Positions 48,168 through 59,898 of a stretch of DNA of 64,000 nt are shown one piece after another; positions within the stretch are counted from its first letter, which is position 1, and each line of letters begins with the position of its first letter. This stretch comes from Saposhnikovia divaricata. Lineage: Eukaryota > Streptophyta > Magnoliopsida > Apiales > Apiaceae. A model generated the notes under the pieces. The model made no database searches. It was not told the origin of the DNA and was given only the letters and a program-made list of their open reading frames with translations. The stretch spans positions 200,844,216 to 200,908,215 of the forward strand of contig CM071594.1 in NCBI GenBank assembly GCA_036435485.1. Direction: 5' to 3'. Position numbers and translations under genes: made by a program.

Positions 48168-51100
48168 TCATTCCTTTGCTACAGCAGCGTCTTCCTTGTT
48201 AAAGTAGTCATGCCTGAAATTGTAAGAAGTGTGATTACAATAACATGTATAGAGCAATTAAAAAGTTGAGAACCGAGATGTGGAGAATGTGAAACAAACA
48301 TTGTGAAACAATTAACGCAGTCATACAAAGACTTAAATCCCCAGTAGGACTGGCAAAGTCCACGGATTAGGAAAAGACGACACAAAAATTTAACTTACCT
48401 ATGAAAATAATAGCCCAGACAGTATCAGATATTCATCACAATTCTTAATTTTTTTCAACTACAAACATATGTAGAAAGGTAGAAGATGAAACATGGTTTA
48501 GACGAGACAAGAACTTACCTTATTTTTCGTGAAAGTTGGTAAATGCCTGTTCCAGCCATTGCAACGTTTACACTAAAAAGGTTCCAGTTCTTCTGCAATC
48601 CACAAGCCACCATGATCAGAAAAATAGCCTCATTAGACAAATGGAACTTCTACAGAAATAACGAAGATGGAGTTTTAATTTTTAAGCAAAAAGAAAACCA
48701 AAATAAATACATAAAATGGGACCAAGGAAACAAATAATTATATAAAATAAAGTCTATAGAAAGTTAAAAACTACTCACTAGGATATTACATATACACATG
48801 GCCATCTATAACCGGACTATGATTGTATTTTTGTTAACTGTTTCAATGAGACAATGCAAGGGAACAGGTTTTCTGCTCGAAGTTATTTTGTATCTTGAAA
48901 TACTTTCACAGATCCAAAGGTTTCCTGCAACAGAAAAGCAGTCGTCGCGCTATACATTCTAGAGGGAATTTTTTCTCATAAATTGCCACAGGCTTGAAAT
49001 GGGTGCTGGCTAGGTCCATAGCCAAACGATGCAATTCAAATTAGCATAATGGTTAAAAGCAGGTGCATTTTGGGTTGTATCCTCTTTACAATTTTATTGA
49101 ATAAAATCTGATAAACCAAAAGGGAGCAACAGGAACGAAAACAACAAATGGAAACAGATATGGCAGAAAGCAATAACAAAAAAAATGATGGTGTACTCTG
49201 TCAAAGCTCAATACTTCTTGGACTCTACCAAATAAAATGTAAAACCATGCTCTCAAGTCCCAGTCATATTCAGCCTTCCAGGAATGTTTAACTATTTCAA
49301 TGTAGTATGAGCATCTTATGAAACTCACCGGTGTGATAACAACACTATATCGTGACCAGATAACTCCAGTAGCTGTGACCGCTGTAAAACAATGACACGA
49401 AAAATTAAAAAAATAATCAATTTTCAGCAATTATATCCTATTGTATAATACGAATAAGAGGGATAATGTGCGAGTACAACCATAAGTCTAGGGATCGAAC
49501 CTCAGCAAATACAAAATATTAAACTAAATTATCAATATAATAACCATATGAATTTTTAACTTAGCAAACCGATCCCTACGCGTCGTTGAGTATAACTTCT
49601 ATCCTATACAGACTCTGCTAGATGCATGCACTTCTAAGTAGTCTGCATAACATTCTCATTGGTGGTCATATACGTGGTTTTAAGTTTCAATGATGTGATG
49701 TGTATGATTTTACTTAATAGGTAAAGAATTTTAATTAAGAAAAGTATGAAAAACTTATTAACACATAAATATTTATCCAGAAATTAAGTTAATAAATGAT
49801 AAATGCATGTAAATTATCGTGCTTTACACGATAAGCGTAAAAGTGATTTTATCCATAATTTTGGTCATTTGTTCCTTAATACTGCTAAAACACGATACCA
49901 ACTACGGAATCTAATTTTTTAAAAATTGAAGATAAAAAATATATCAAATAAAAAGAAAAAGTTCTTATCTAAAAATGATTTAAGTTAAAAGAGGTTGTAT
50001 CATAATTAGAATTTTTAAATGTCTAAACTAAAAGGTAGTTATAACTTAATAAGGAGACTAATTTAATTAATCCTGATATTATATTCAATTTTTATTATAT
50101 ATCAAAATAATAAGTATCGTTAAATTTTAAAAAGGATTGGATCTAATAGTAAAAAGTATATTCGGTTGTTAGTTGAACTATATGAAATACTAAAAAGAGC
50201 ATTTCGATAATATAAACTGAAAACATGTAGATTTCCAAAATTGAATAGAATTCTCAATATAAAAATTCGTCACATTTTTCTCTATTCAGTTTCAGGGAAG
50301 TTTTAACCGGAAAAGAGTTGTTAAACCATCACTAAATTAAATATTATTTTGTGAGCTTCCTGTAGATTGTAAAATCAGCCAAATTTGATTTTTTTTGAAA
50401 TTCTAATTTACCACAAAATATAGTTAATATGAGAATTAAATCTTATAAAACACATATATAAATAAATGTTCTTTTTTTCAACAAAGCATTATTTATTATT
50501 AAATGATAAATTCTCCATTAATTAATTGATATTTATTAGGATGTAGACACTCAATATACTATCTACGTTCTATCTTGGTTTCTAAAAATCAGTTTTGGAC
50601 GATATTACATCCCATACGAAATTAATTAAATAATCTTTAATTTAGTGATGGTTTAAAAATTATTTTCCAACTAAAACTATCCAGAATTTCAAGAGAAAAG
50701 AAAGTGATGAATTTTTAAGTTGATCATTTAATTAAAATTTAGTAAATCTACTTATATTTGATTTAGATGATTAAAATGCATCTTTAGTATTTGAATATAA
50801 TTATAATTTTTTATTATATCCTTATATATAATAAGCGTAAAATAGTACAGACTATTGGATCTTAAAAAGCAAATTTTAATAATTTAAACCAAATATAAGT
50901 AGATTTTCTATATTGAATAGAATTCTCAATGTAAAAATTTGAAACTTTCTTTTCTCTTCAATTTTCGGGTAATTTTAGTTAGATAATAAATGTTACATCA
51001 TCATTAAATTAAAAAATATTTTTTCAATTTTACGCGGGCTGCAAAATTGTCTAAATATGATTTTTAGAACTCAAGATAGAGTAAAAATAGTAAATTAATC

Positions 51101-53667
51101 GTGTAAAGTCTAATAAATTATAAGAATTTATTTATTTATACTCAAATTTGGTTATTTTTTCTATATAACTTTCAAATTTAAGCATTATTTATTTATTTCA
51201 ATAAAATATTAAAATTATTTGAAAATTATCAAATTCGATACAAATAAATTTTGATAAATATTAATATAAAGAAAATTTTGTTTGATAATATAATAATTGG
51301 ATCTTAAAGTAGATAGGGAATAACCGTTAGATCTAATACTAAAAATTTCATTTAATTGATAGTAGGAACATATTCAAATACAAAAAATAATTTGTAATTA
51401 TCTACATCAAATATAAGTAGGTTTTATAAACTGAATAGAACTCTCAATGTAAAAATCATCACTTTCTTTTCTCTTCCATTTCCGGATAATTTAGTTGGAT
51501 AACAATTTCCGAATAGTTTTAGTTGGATAATAATTGTAACGTAGATACCAGTAGGTAATCTTATTTATATTTTTATAACAACAAAATTATATGTAATCAT
51601 GTTAACTTTGATCATAATTTTTGTTAGGCTCTATTTCTATTCATAAAACCTTTTACATATAAAAATTAGAATCTAATGCAATTTTAGGTAAGATTTTATT
51701 GTGTTCTTATTTTTCGTGCACTAATGATCTCTATATATACACTATAATAAGGTAATATTTGTAACTTAGTTATAGTATTGTTATGGTTATCTATTTTTAT
51801 CACAACCATTAAAACTTTTATTTCAAATTGATAAGTACCATTACATACAATATTAACTTTTTCTTTATTAAGAGGTCTAACTTTTGATTCTAATTAATAA
51901 CATATTAAAAATTAACATTTATTATTTTTAGAAATATAAATAATATAAAATTTTATTAATCACGTATTATAATATTTTATTCTAATTTTTTTACAAATTT
52001 AGAAAAAACATAAATTTATTTAAAATCATTAAATAATAAAATATTTAAAAATAACCCGTGCTTTTCACGGGTTATAAGCTAGTATAAGATAATATAAGCA
52101 TATTGCAATACTGGATACTGAGGATTTAGTTTTTTGATTAAGAAAACATATGATTCCATAAACTATCCTGCGTGTGGAGAATACAGTGTGCAAGCAATGA
52201 GTGTCCAATGGAGAGTGAAGTGAAACGCAAATAAGCATATGATCTACCCATATAGAGCTTAAATATATTGGTGCATATCAAAAAGCCTTTATAAATTTAA
52301 AATATGTGAATACAGAAAGATATGAAGTGCCAAATACCTATTTGTTGGGGATATGAAAGCTTCTCAGGTGGTTTAGCAAAGTCAGCAACATTAGCTATGC
52401 TGATCCCCCACTTAAAAGTTGGTGCCCAAAAGTGAACTACAATAAGGAATAAAAAATTTCCGTAATCAAACTCTGAAAAAAAACAAAGCAAAAAACGTAT
52501 ACTTGATATAATCAACTACAAAGATTTAAATGAAATCTGCAAGCCAGAGAAATTGGCATTGGCAATCAGTAAATTTAACACAAAGACAGACCTTACAGCT
52601 ACTAAGTAAACTACTCAATCATCAGGAACTAACTTGCAACTTACAAGCAATAATTTACCCTTTTTTTTGCTAAGCAAAAAATAGGCCAACGACCAACTAT
52701 GCTAGACAATATATTGTCAAACAATAACATACCTTCCTAGGTACTCCCATATTTTTAAGTGCCATTACTTACGCTGTGGACTAATGTAGTTTCTACTAAA
52801 AAACCCAAAGTAGCAAAGCATTGAGTAAATATTTAGTGACACAGAGACAACCAAACAACCAATTTACTGATTATATAGACACAGGGTCAAGTTTTCTGCA
52901 AGTACAGACCAATCTAAACTACAAACTTTACAACACACACCTACAAGTTTATCTAAATAAATATTCAAGATATACAAAATACACTAATAAGATTCATGAA
53001 CGTAGAAAAGTTTACAAAACATTCAATATGATTAGCAAAAAAACACAATACAATTCACCTAGGCCAAAATAATTCTATTATGGTAAATACCCCTATTGGA
53101 GCATATATTAAAAAAATGTCAGTCCAGCTTTACCCTAAATGTACTAACCACAAGTAGGAGTACAACATGTGCAAACAAACAACTTTGTATATATTATTAC
53201 CCCCTTTATTCATGTTGATTATTAGTAATTCAACTCATACAGTTTGCAGTACAATCATATGTACTATCATATCCAAATAAAGAAAGATCCAGTTCTGTTT
53301 TTAGTTGGGGTTTGTAATTGTACCCCATATCTAAACACCTAAATTACTGGGAAAATTTATTTCAAACTGATACATAAAATTATAATATTATATGATATGA
53401 TATAAGTAAAACTAAAGTACGCATCGATAAATTAATCTGAAAAAATATATAAAAAGCAGAATTAATCTAACATTTGACATTCAAGGAGGGGATTTGTGAC
53501 ACAGCTTATTGCCCGTTTATCTCGTAATCTTGTAACGTAATCTTGTAACTTAAATATGTTGCAAGTCAAAAGTATATTTTTAAGATGCATAAAAGGGAGA
53601 AAAAAAACTGACTAGTTTTAGGTCCAGCGGGGTGATTCCATAGAGCCTGGAGCTTCGAAGTTGCCAT
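48168..53667 (-). CDS. MPC2: Mitochondrial pyruvate carrier, MPC2 type
   Basis: Five exons: 53613-53667, 52338-52436, 49329-49381, 48519-48592 and 48168-48213. All have GT..AG borders and matching phases, giving 108 residues. Exon 1 starts MATSKLQALWNHPAGPKT. Exon 2 holds IHFWAPTFKWGISIANVADF and AKPPEKLSYPQQI, exon 3 VTATGVIWSRYSVVITP, and exon 4 NWNLFSVNVAMAGTGIYQLS. The short tail is HDYFNKEDAAVAKE. These are the family's three helices and the PPE-S--Q segment; length is normal for the family. With an MPC1-type partner it forms the inner-membrane complex that imports pyruvate into mitochondria. Introns 1 and 2 are long; intron 2 (2956 bp) contains a Helitron. No coding lesion is seen. Confidence 0.93.
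49440..50818. repeat. Helitron-like and other AT-rich repeats in MPC intron 2
   Basis: Words of the adjacent Helitron (TTCAGTTTCAGGGAAGTTTT, TTTAGTGATGGTTTAAAAAT, AAATATAAGTAGATTTT) appear in both orientations at 50200-50760, so an older related copy lies inverted beside it. 49440-49700 (GGGATCGAACCTCAGC) is of unknown type. No exon seen. Confidence 0.45.
50819..52082 (+). mobile_element. Non-autonomous Helitron in MPC intron 2
   Basis: Starts A^TCCTTATATATAATAAGCG and ends with hairpin CCCGTG-CTTTT-CACGGG (52054-52070), then TTATAAGCTAG|T. Length 1264 bp, AT-rich, no ORF. It is on the strand opposite to the MPC gene and leaves the splice sites intact. Confidence 0.85.
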
Positions 53668-54122
53668 TCAAATTAAACTTCACCATTCGCTGATCAAGAA
53701 TCACAGTGTCAACATAAAAGGGCGTGCCTATTTCTTTCTATACGACACCGTTGAAGTTCGGCAGAATTAAAGGTGTTTTGTATTCATAAATGAACTAGCC
53801 ATAATTAATATATTAATTATTTGATTTAATATAAAATTTTAATTTATTTTATAAATTTTATTATTAATTTTAATTTTACATATGTTTCATACTTAATTTT
53901 ATGACATGAATAAATATCAATAATTTAAAGTTATTTTTAAATTTACCATTAAATATTTTAAGAATTCAATATATATTTTTAAAAATTATTCAGTGTAACC
54001 TAAAATCGTAGAGTAAAAAATCGTAGGAAGAAGTGTGTACGAGCAATGATTCTAATAAGGATATAATTGAAACCATTTATAATTCTATAAAACTTGTGGT
54101 TTTTTAATTTTAATAAATTATA
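53668..54122. other. Upstream region of MPC
   Basis: No clear TATA box. The first 100 bp are moderately GC-rich, then AT-rich sequence. Nothing else recognised. Confidence 0.4.
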
Positions 54123-54320
54123 TACTTCCTCCGTCCCGTTTATATTGGTCACAATTCCTTTTTTGCATGTTCCAAAAGTATTGGTCATGTTTTCTTCGTT
54201 AAGGGTTAAATATGTTAAGTTTTTCTAAATACGTAAGAGCAAGTTTGACAGTTTTTACATGATTGCTCAATACGTTTTTTTTTTATTGATGATCAATATA
54301 AATGGGAAAGAGGGAGCATA
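54123..54320. mobile_element. Stowaway MITE (Tc1/Mariner)
   Basis: TA, then CTTCCTCCGTCCCGTTTATA, mirrored by TATAAATGGGAAAGAGGGAG, then CATA. CTCCCTCCGTCCC ends with TA target sites define Stowaway elements. No ORF. Confidence 0.8.
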
Positions 54321-54591
54321 ATTTAACTAAATTTGAATTTTTTAACACGTTTTTTAATTTTTTAAAAATTTACTTTTTAAAAAATTTACTTTTGTGCGTT
54401 ATTGGTAAATTTTGTTGTTTATAATAAATAAAGCAATATTTTTAATATAATTTTTTTAACTTGTTATTTTTAAGAAAGCGTTAACAATTTTTTTTGGAAG
54501 GTTTTAACCAACCAAATATACCTTATTTTGTTTATAATAGAACTTTTATAATTTTATAAAACATATGATTTTTTATTTTTAATAAATTATA

Positions 54592-54710
54592 TACTCCCTC
54601 CGTCCCGTTTATATTGACCACAATTCCTTTTTTGCATGTCCCAAAAGTATTGGTCATGTTTTTTAATGAAACAAATTAAGGGTTAAATATGTTTAGTTTT
54701 TCTAAATATT
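54592..54710. mobile_element. Truncated second Stowaway copy
   Basis: ACTCCCTCCGTCCCGTTTAT and about 100 bp beyond match the element at 54123. The left flank (ATAAATTATATACT preceded by TTTATAATTTTATAAAAC) and the right-side neighbours (ATAATAAAG..TTAGAAAG..GTTAACAATT) also match, so a block of about 469 bp was duplicated in tandem and the right end of this copy was lost. Confidence 0.65.
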
Positions 54711-54811
54711 GTTTATAATAAAGAAATTAATATTTTTAAAATAATTTTTTAAACTTATTATTTTTAGAAAGATGTTAACAATTATTTTGGAAGGTGTTAC
54801 CAACCAACTAA

Positions 54812-55502
54812 CTATGCGATGCACGGTTTTTTTAAAATTAAATAATATTTTATTTATATTTTAATAATCATATTCTCATATATATTATTTAATAAAATAT
54901 TGGCATAATATATATATTATTAAATAATAATCGTTTAATTATATAATATATTATTCGAATTATGACTATATTTTGTCATATAATATAAATATAAATGGAA
55001 GTATCGTATATACTTACATTCAAATTTTTGTTGACATTATCATATTCAAATTATGATTGCATAATAATCCATAATATAATATTTGTCTAAAATAGAATTT
55101 TATATTAATTTGTAATTCTGTGAATTTTTTATTGTTTAATATAGTTTTAGTTTGTTTTCACTTTGTTGATTTATAATATGTTGTAAATTTGTTAATAAAT
55201 ATGTGATATTAAAATTATTAAATTGATTTGGAAAATATTTGATTTTCAAGTAATTGAAAGTGTCTAAAAAAGTTGAGTGTAGGTGAAGAATTTTAATTCA
55301 AATATAACTAAAATAGTATGTAATTGAATATTAATTGGAGTGTAATTAAAATAGTTTGTTAATAAGTAAAATAAAATTTTTATATGTATTTTAATTTATT
55401 TTTTCATTTTTGGAAGGTGTTAACAAATTTTTTGGGAAGGTGTTAACTAACCGACCAACCAACCAATTATACCATGTTTCGCTTATAATAGTATAGTATA
55501 GA
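54812..55502 (-). mobile_element. Helitron-like element, 3' end uncertain
   Basis: On the minus strand from 55502: A^TCTATACTATACTATTATAA, then GCGAAACATGG, a typical plant Helitron start. Near 54812-54826 the strand reads CCGTGCATCGCATAG, like the decayed hairpin ends of such elements, but CTAG|T is not intact. No ORF. Confidence 0.45.
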
Positions 55503-55762
55503 TATCGGAAAAATTAATTGAAATAAAATATTACAATGTTTTTATCACTTAACTCAAACAAATATAAATACTTAATAATATATTTGTTTATAAAAAAAAT
55601 TATATTTAATTTTTGTACTTTGTTATGGTTTTTTAAACGTGCTTGTAATAAATAAAACTAAAAATTTTAAAAATGGCCAAGTACTTTTTTTTTCCGAAAC
55701 AAAGGCACATTGATTTTAAGAATATTTTCAACCTGCTATATGATAAATGATGATATAGATAA

Positions 55763-57064
55763 GGGTGAAATCCTTAAATACCCATCTTTTCAAACCAAAA
55801 TACTCACCGGCGTAGAAGGCCGTCCAAAATACCCATCAAACGTGCATTTCCAGCATGCCTAGCTTTTACACGCATGTTGAACATGAGTGTCGTTCCTTTT
55901 TTTTTGAAGCAAAAAAAAAAAAAGCAAATATCTTATTAAAAGCAAGCCACGCATGTCCAACATGCCAACATGCGTGTGCTAATATTTTATACGCATGTTG
56001 GACATGCGTGTAAAATATTTTTTTGAAAAGCAAGCCACGCATGTCCAACATGCGTGTGCTAATATTTTTATTTTTTATTAAATTTGACTACGCATTGGTA
56101 TCATGCCTATAGTTCTTTTATTAATTTGTTTTACTAATTTTTCTAATTTGTTTGCTTGTTTTTAACTTAAAATGCTACTTTAAGGGATGTTACCTTTTTT
56201 TTGGTGAATATATATTTGCAAACACTATTTAAAAATACTAATAACATTACGGAGCCCGACGGCATAATTTTAAAAAAATCGGGGGCCAACCCTAAATCCT
56301 AAGTCTGTATACGGTTTATTCTTCATTCTGAATATTTTTAAAACCCAAAATGGAAAAGTTGAACCCCAAAGGTTAACCGTTGAACACCTAAAGGAATACA
56401 GATAAATTTAAAAATTTTAATTAAAAAATTGAATATTTTAATGTGTACGAAGGCCTGATTTTTAAAAAATCGGGGGTCAGTCCCGATTTTTTAAAAATCA
56501 GGATAAATTAGGGTTTTGGGTCTAGGGAGGGTTGTAAACAACCCTAAATCCGTATACGGTTAATTCATAATTCTGAATATTTCTAAAACCCAAAATGGAA
56601 ACGTTATAAATCCGTATACGGTTAATTCATCATTCTGAATATTTCTAAAACCCAAAATGGAAACGTTAAACCCCAAAAACTAATTGTTGAAACCCCAAGG
56701 GAATATAGATAAAATTTAAAAATTTAAATTAAAAAGTTAAATATTTCTAAATCCCAAATGGAACCCGTTAAACCCAAATAAAAATTATTTTAACACCAAA
56801 AGATGTTGAAGCCCTACATATTTGTTATATGCATAATCTGTGTACGCATTACAGGCCTGCGTATGATAACTTATTCACTGGCCAAACAACACAACAGCTG
56901 TTGTCTTTAATTACTTTTGCTTATAAAGAATATGCACTGTGGTAATGCGTAGGGTGAGTACGCATGGTAAACATGCGAATTTGGTTGGTAAAAAAGGTGG
57001 TGTCTTCCGCCCGTGGGTATTTTGGGCAGGGTTCCAAAAAGTGGTATAATTTGATCATTCTTTC
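55763..57064. mobile_element. Mutator-like element with palindromic words (9-bp TSD)
   Basis: The 9-bp direct repeat TATAGATAA flanks it (55754-55762 and 57065-57073). The left end GGGTGAAATCCTTAAATACCC-like and right end ATCATTCTTTC match the ends of the 1310-1723 element. Words differ from that element: ACGCATGTTGGACATGCGT and variants at 55860-56060, and TACGCATTACAGGCCTGCGT, GGTAATGCGTAGG and TACGCATGGTAAACATGCG at 56840-56980. The middle has AAACCCAAAATGGAAACGTT modules (a 62-bp tandem pair near 56546 and 56608). No transposase. Confidence 0.75.
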
Positions 57065-57496
57065 TATAGATAATACGTAAAAAAAATAGACACTCCAATA
57101 GTTCAAGAATAAGGGTATTAAATTGGTTTCCAAAATTTTTCCCAAATACACATGGCAGATATTGATTTGTGTATTCACACTAACAACATCAATTAAAAAA
57201 TTCCATACTTCTATATTAGTCTTGATTTGGGAAAAAAATTTTGTGCCTAATTTTGTGACTCTTAGCACTACTCATAGTTCAATGCATCAAAATCTTTAGC
57301 AAAATTATAGATAATTATGTTTCATTTTTCATATTTTTAGAACTTCTATTTCTCCTTAACAAAAATATATACAATCTATGGTATAACTAATATCATTGGA
57401 GTCCCTGTATTTTCCATTGTATTCTATTTAGTCTTTATAACAAACCCACAGAGAGTAGTCATGTAACTCAGAATCTGAAATGGCAAGTCTGTGCAT

Positions 57497-57905
57497 ATTT
57501 ATATGCCATCAAATCCAACGATCATGGCAAGTAGTCATGAACAGACGAAAGAAGCAACCGTACATCATTTTGTATCTACTCCATGGATGCTAACCCAAAC
57601 AGAAGCAAAACAGACTAAGATACCTATGCGACATCATTTCTTTTATTTACTTAGGATGACAAAACTGAATCCACCCCCGTGTTTTACTAATAGAAAGAAT
57701 TTTCATCTTCTTTCCTTTGCTACAACAGCTTCTTTCTCACTAAAGTAATCATGATTGAAATTGTAAGGAGCACGATTACGTTAATATGTATAGGCAAGCA
57801 TAAGTTTGCATTCATCAAAAAGACATAAATTCTCACTAGGTAGAAGCTGAAACGTGATTTGAACGAGATAAGAAAACTTACAATATTTTTCGTTGATAAT
57901 TTGTA
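57497..57905 (-). pseudogene. MPC 3'-end duplicate, decayed
   Basis: This is a diverged copy of the last MPC exon, its 3' UTR, intron 4 and the end of exon 4. Plus-strand TTTTGTATCTACTCCATGG, TTTCCTTTGCTACAACAGCTT and GTAATCATGATTGAAATTGT match 48030-48220. The minus strand codes NHDYFSEKEAVVAKE, against RHDYFNKEDAAVAKE in the live gene. The splice acceptor is changed from CAG|G to CAATC and the stop codon is lost, while the exon 4 donor region survives as AATATTGTAAG. The copy is cut at about 57905 by a copia LTR. Confidence 0.75.
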
Positions 57906-58168
57906 TGTAGAATAAACAGAATGAAGAAAATATTTACATAACTCTCAGAGAAATTACATAGCTTTTGTGTATGTGAAGAAATGATAATAGAAAAACTATC
58001 TATGTACATTCTATCTTCTGTTTATATACAATATGCTACTTTCTATATCTAGTCGTAACTAACTATCATAGTTAGTTACATTACTATAAATAGAATACCA
58101 ACTAGTGTTGCTGAGCTAGAGGATGTGTATGTTGACTTGGCCGAGTTGAAGTGACTATATCTTCAATA
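57902..58168 (-). repeat. 3' LTR of a copia fragment
   Basis: On the minus strand a polypurine tract (CTTGAGGGGGAATATTG) at about 58165-58183 is followed by roughly 260 bp that end in the MPC pseudogene with TTCTACATACA. Borders are approximate. Confidence 0.5.
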
Positions 58169-58783
58169 TTCCCCCTCAAGTTGGGAGGTGGAGAATACAA
58201 TCCCAACTTGGATAGTAACAAACTGAACTGAGATGAAGGTAGAATTTTAGTAAAAATATCAGCTAGTTGATGTGTTGTAGGAAGATAGGTAAGCTGTAAT
58301 AGACCTTCTAAAACTTTGTCTCTTGTGAAGTGACAATCGATTTCAATATGTTTTGTTCGTTCGTGAAAGACAGGATTCCGGGCAATGTGCAAGGCGGACT
58401 GATTATCACAGTGAAGAGTCACAGGTTTGAGATTGGTAACACCAAGTTCCTATAAAAGACGAACACACCAAGTTACTTCAAAAGCAGTGGAGGCCATATC
58501 ACAATATTCAGCCTCGAAAGAAGATCGAGAAATCGTAGTCTGCTTCTTAGATTTCCAGGCAACAGGTGATTGTCCAAATAAAAGGACATAGCCAGTAATG
58601 GACTTACGTGAATCAGGGCAAGAAGCCCAATCCGAATCAGAATAATCCTGCAATGTTAAAGTATCTGAAGCCTTGAGCAAAATTCCTTGTGTAGAAGAAT
58701 GATTAAGATACTGTAGAGTATGGTTTAATGCACTGTCATGTGAAGTTTGAGGTTGCTGTATGTACTGGCTAAGTATCAGAATT
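58102..58783 (-). pseudogene. Copia RNase H fragment, broken
   Basis: Minus strand. DYSDSDWASCPDSRKSITGY and SRSSFEAEYCDMASTAFEV (58450-58680), then a stop/frameshift near 58440, then LHCDNQSALHIARNPVFHER and THQLADIFTKIL (58102-58422). This is the C-terminal half of a copia RNase H. The 5' part is replaced at 58784 by the LTR of another element. Confidence 0.85.
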
Positions 58784-59839
58784 TGTTAGGAATATGTTGT
58801 ACTTGATGATAACTTCACAATCAATCAAATTGTTTAAGGTTTTGTAGCTGTCAACGGATGAGGATTTATAACTCTATCCGTTGACAGGTAGCTCATCAAC
58901 GGATGAGGTTTTGTAGCACACTGCAGTATCTCTATGTTATCAGTTGATAGTGTTTTTATCCACAGTCATGTTGACTATCAACGGATAGGCAGAATAGGGT
59001 AGCCAATTGTAAATAAGCTATGCTATGTAATTCTGTCTAAGTGAAAGTGTATCAACGGATGAAGACTAAACTCTATCAACGGATACAACTCAAATCCACT
59101 CTATCAACGGATACAACTCAAATCCACTCTATCAACGGATACAGCTCAAGTCCCAACATCAACGGATACTGCTCTATACATCATCAACGGATGTCAGTAT
59201 ACATCATCAACGGATGTCAGTGTACATCATCAACGGATAATCATTGACACTGATTTCTATGATTAGCTAGCAGTTGATAAGGACATGTTTGACTGACAGA
59301 TCACATGAGTTGAAAGTAGATACAAAAAGCAGTATGGCAGCCATACTTTGGAAACACAGAAGAAAGAAGCATTCCATTTACACTATGAATACAAGAAAGG
59401 TGCAGGAGACATGTCTGAACACAAGGACAACCTTTCGGCTACATGTGTATTTGGAGTGTAGTAGCAAGTCAACTAGAATTAGATTAGTATTATCTTATTC
59501 CAGTAGTACTTGTAAAACTTGGGATATATAACCAAGTGTAGCAACTCTTTGTAGGTTAAGAAAACAGACACATTTGCTTAGATTTTCTTGAATATCCTTA
59601 GAAGCAAAGAGTTGTAAAAACGGCAGCTGTGTACATTTTGTATCACAGAGTTTTCTTCAAATAAAAGCTTCAGGTGGTGCATATTAACCACCTGATTTTA
59701 TATATGTATGTGTTTAAATCTTACATTGCAATTATCTCTTCATAAGTTTCTGAAGTTCTTATCAGAAATTTATAAATATCAAGAATTGTATTCAACCCCC
59801 CCTTCTACAATTATACAAGTGTGTAATCTGGGAATAACA
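58784..59839 (+). repeat. 5' LTR of Sirevirus-like element 2
   Basis: TG...CA, 1056 bp: starts TGTTAGGAATATGTTGTAC and ends GGGAATAACA, with the primer site two bases after. TTCAACCCCCCCTTCTACA near the end is shared with element 1. It holds an array of the word TCAACGGAT (see the next entry). It is inserted in an older copia fragment. Confidence 0.85.
58851..59238 (+). repeat. TCAACGGAT word array in the LTR
   Basis: Direct copies start at 58851, 58896, 58978, 59052, 59076, 59104, 59132, 59159, 59184, 59207 and 59230, and one inverse copy (ATCCGTTGA) at 58876. Spacing in the dense part is 23-28 bp. Bases between copies are partly conserved (CAACTCAAATCCACTCTA; GTCAGTATACATCA). Confidence 0.9.
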
Positions 59840-59841
59840 AT

Positions 59842-59853
59842 TGGTATCAGAGC
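59842..59853 (+). promoter_or_regulatory. Primer binding site (initiator tRNA-Met)
   Basis: TGGTATCAGAGC, identical to the site of element 1 at 26266. Confidence 0.92.
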
Positions 59854-59898
59854 AAGCTTCTAACATATTTGAAGTTTAAAGATCAACACACTTCCAAC

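Noticed and set aside
59052..59238. Regular 23-28 bp repeats in the LTR, CRISPR-like
   Set aside because: The repeat is only 9-11 bp, spacers are partly alike, and the array lies inside a retrotransposon LTR.
59869..59898. Ten-residue longer start of Gag
   Set aside because: The frame opens with TTG there; the first ATG is 59899 and the protein start fits related Gags.
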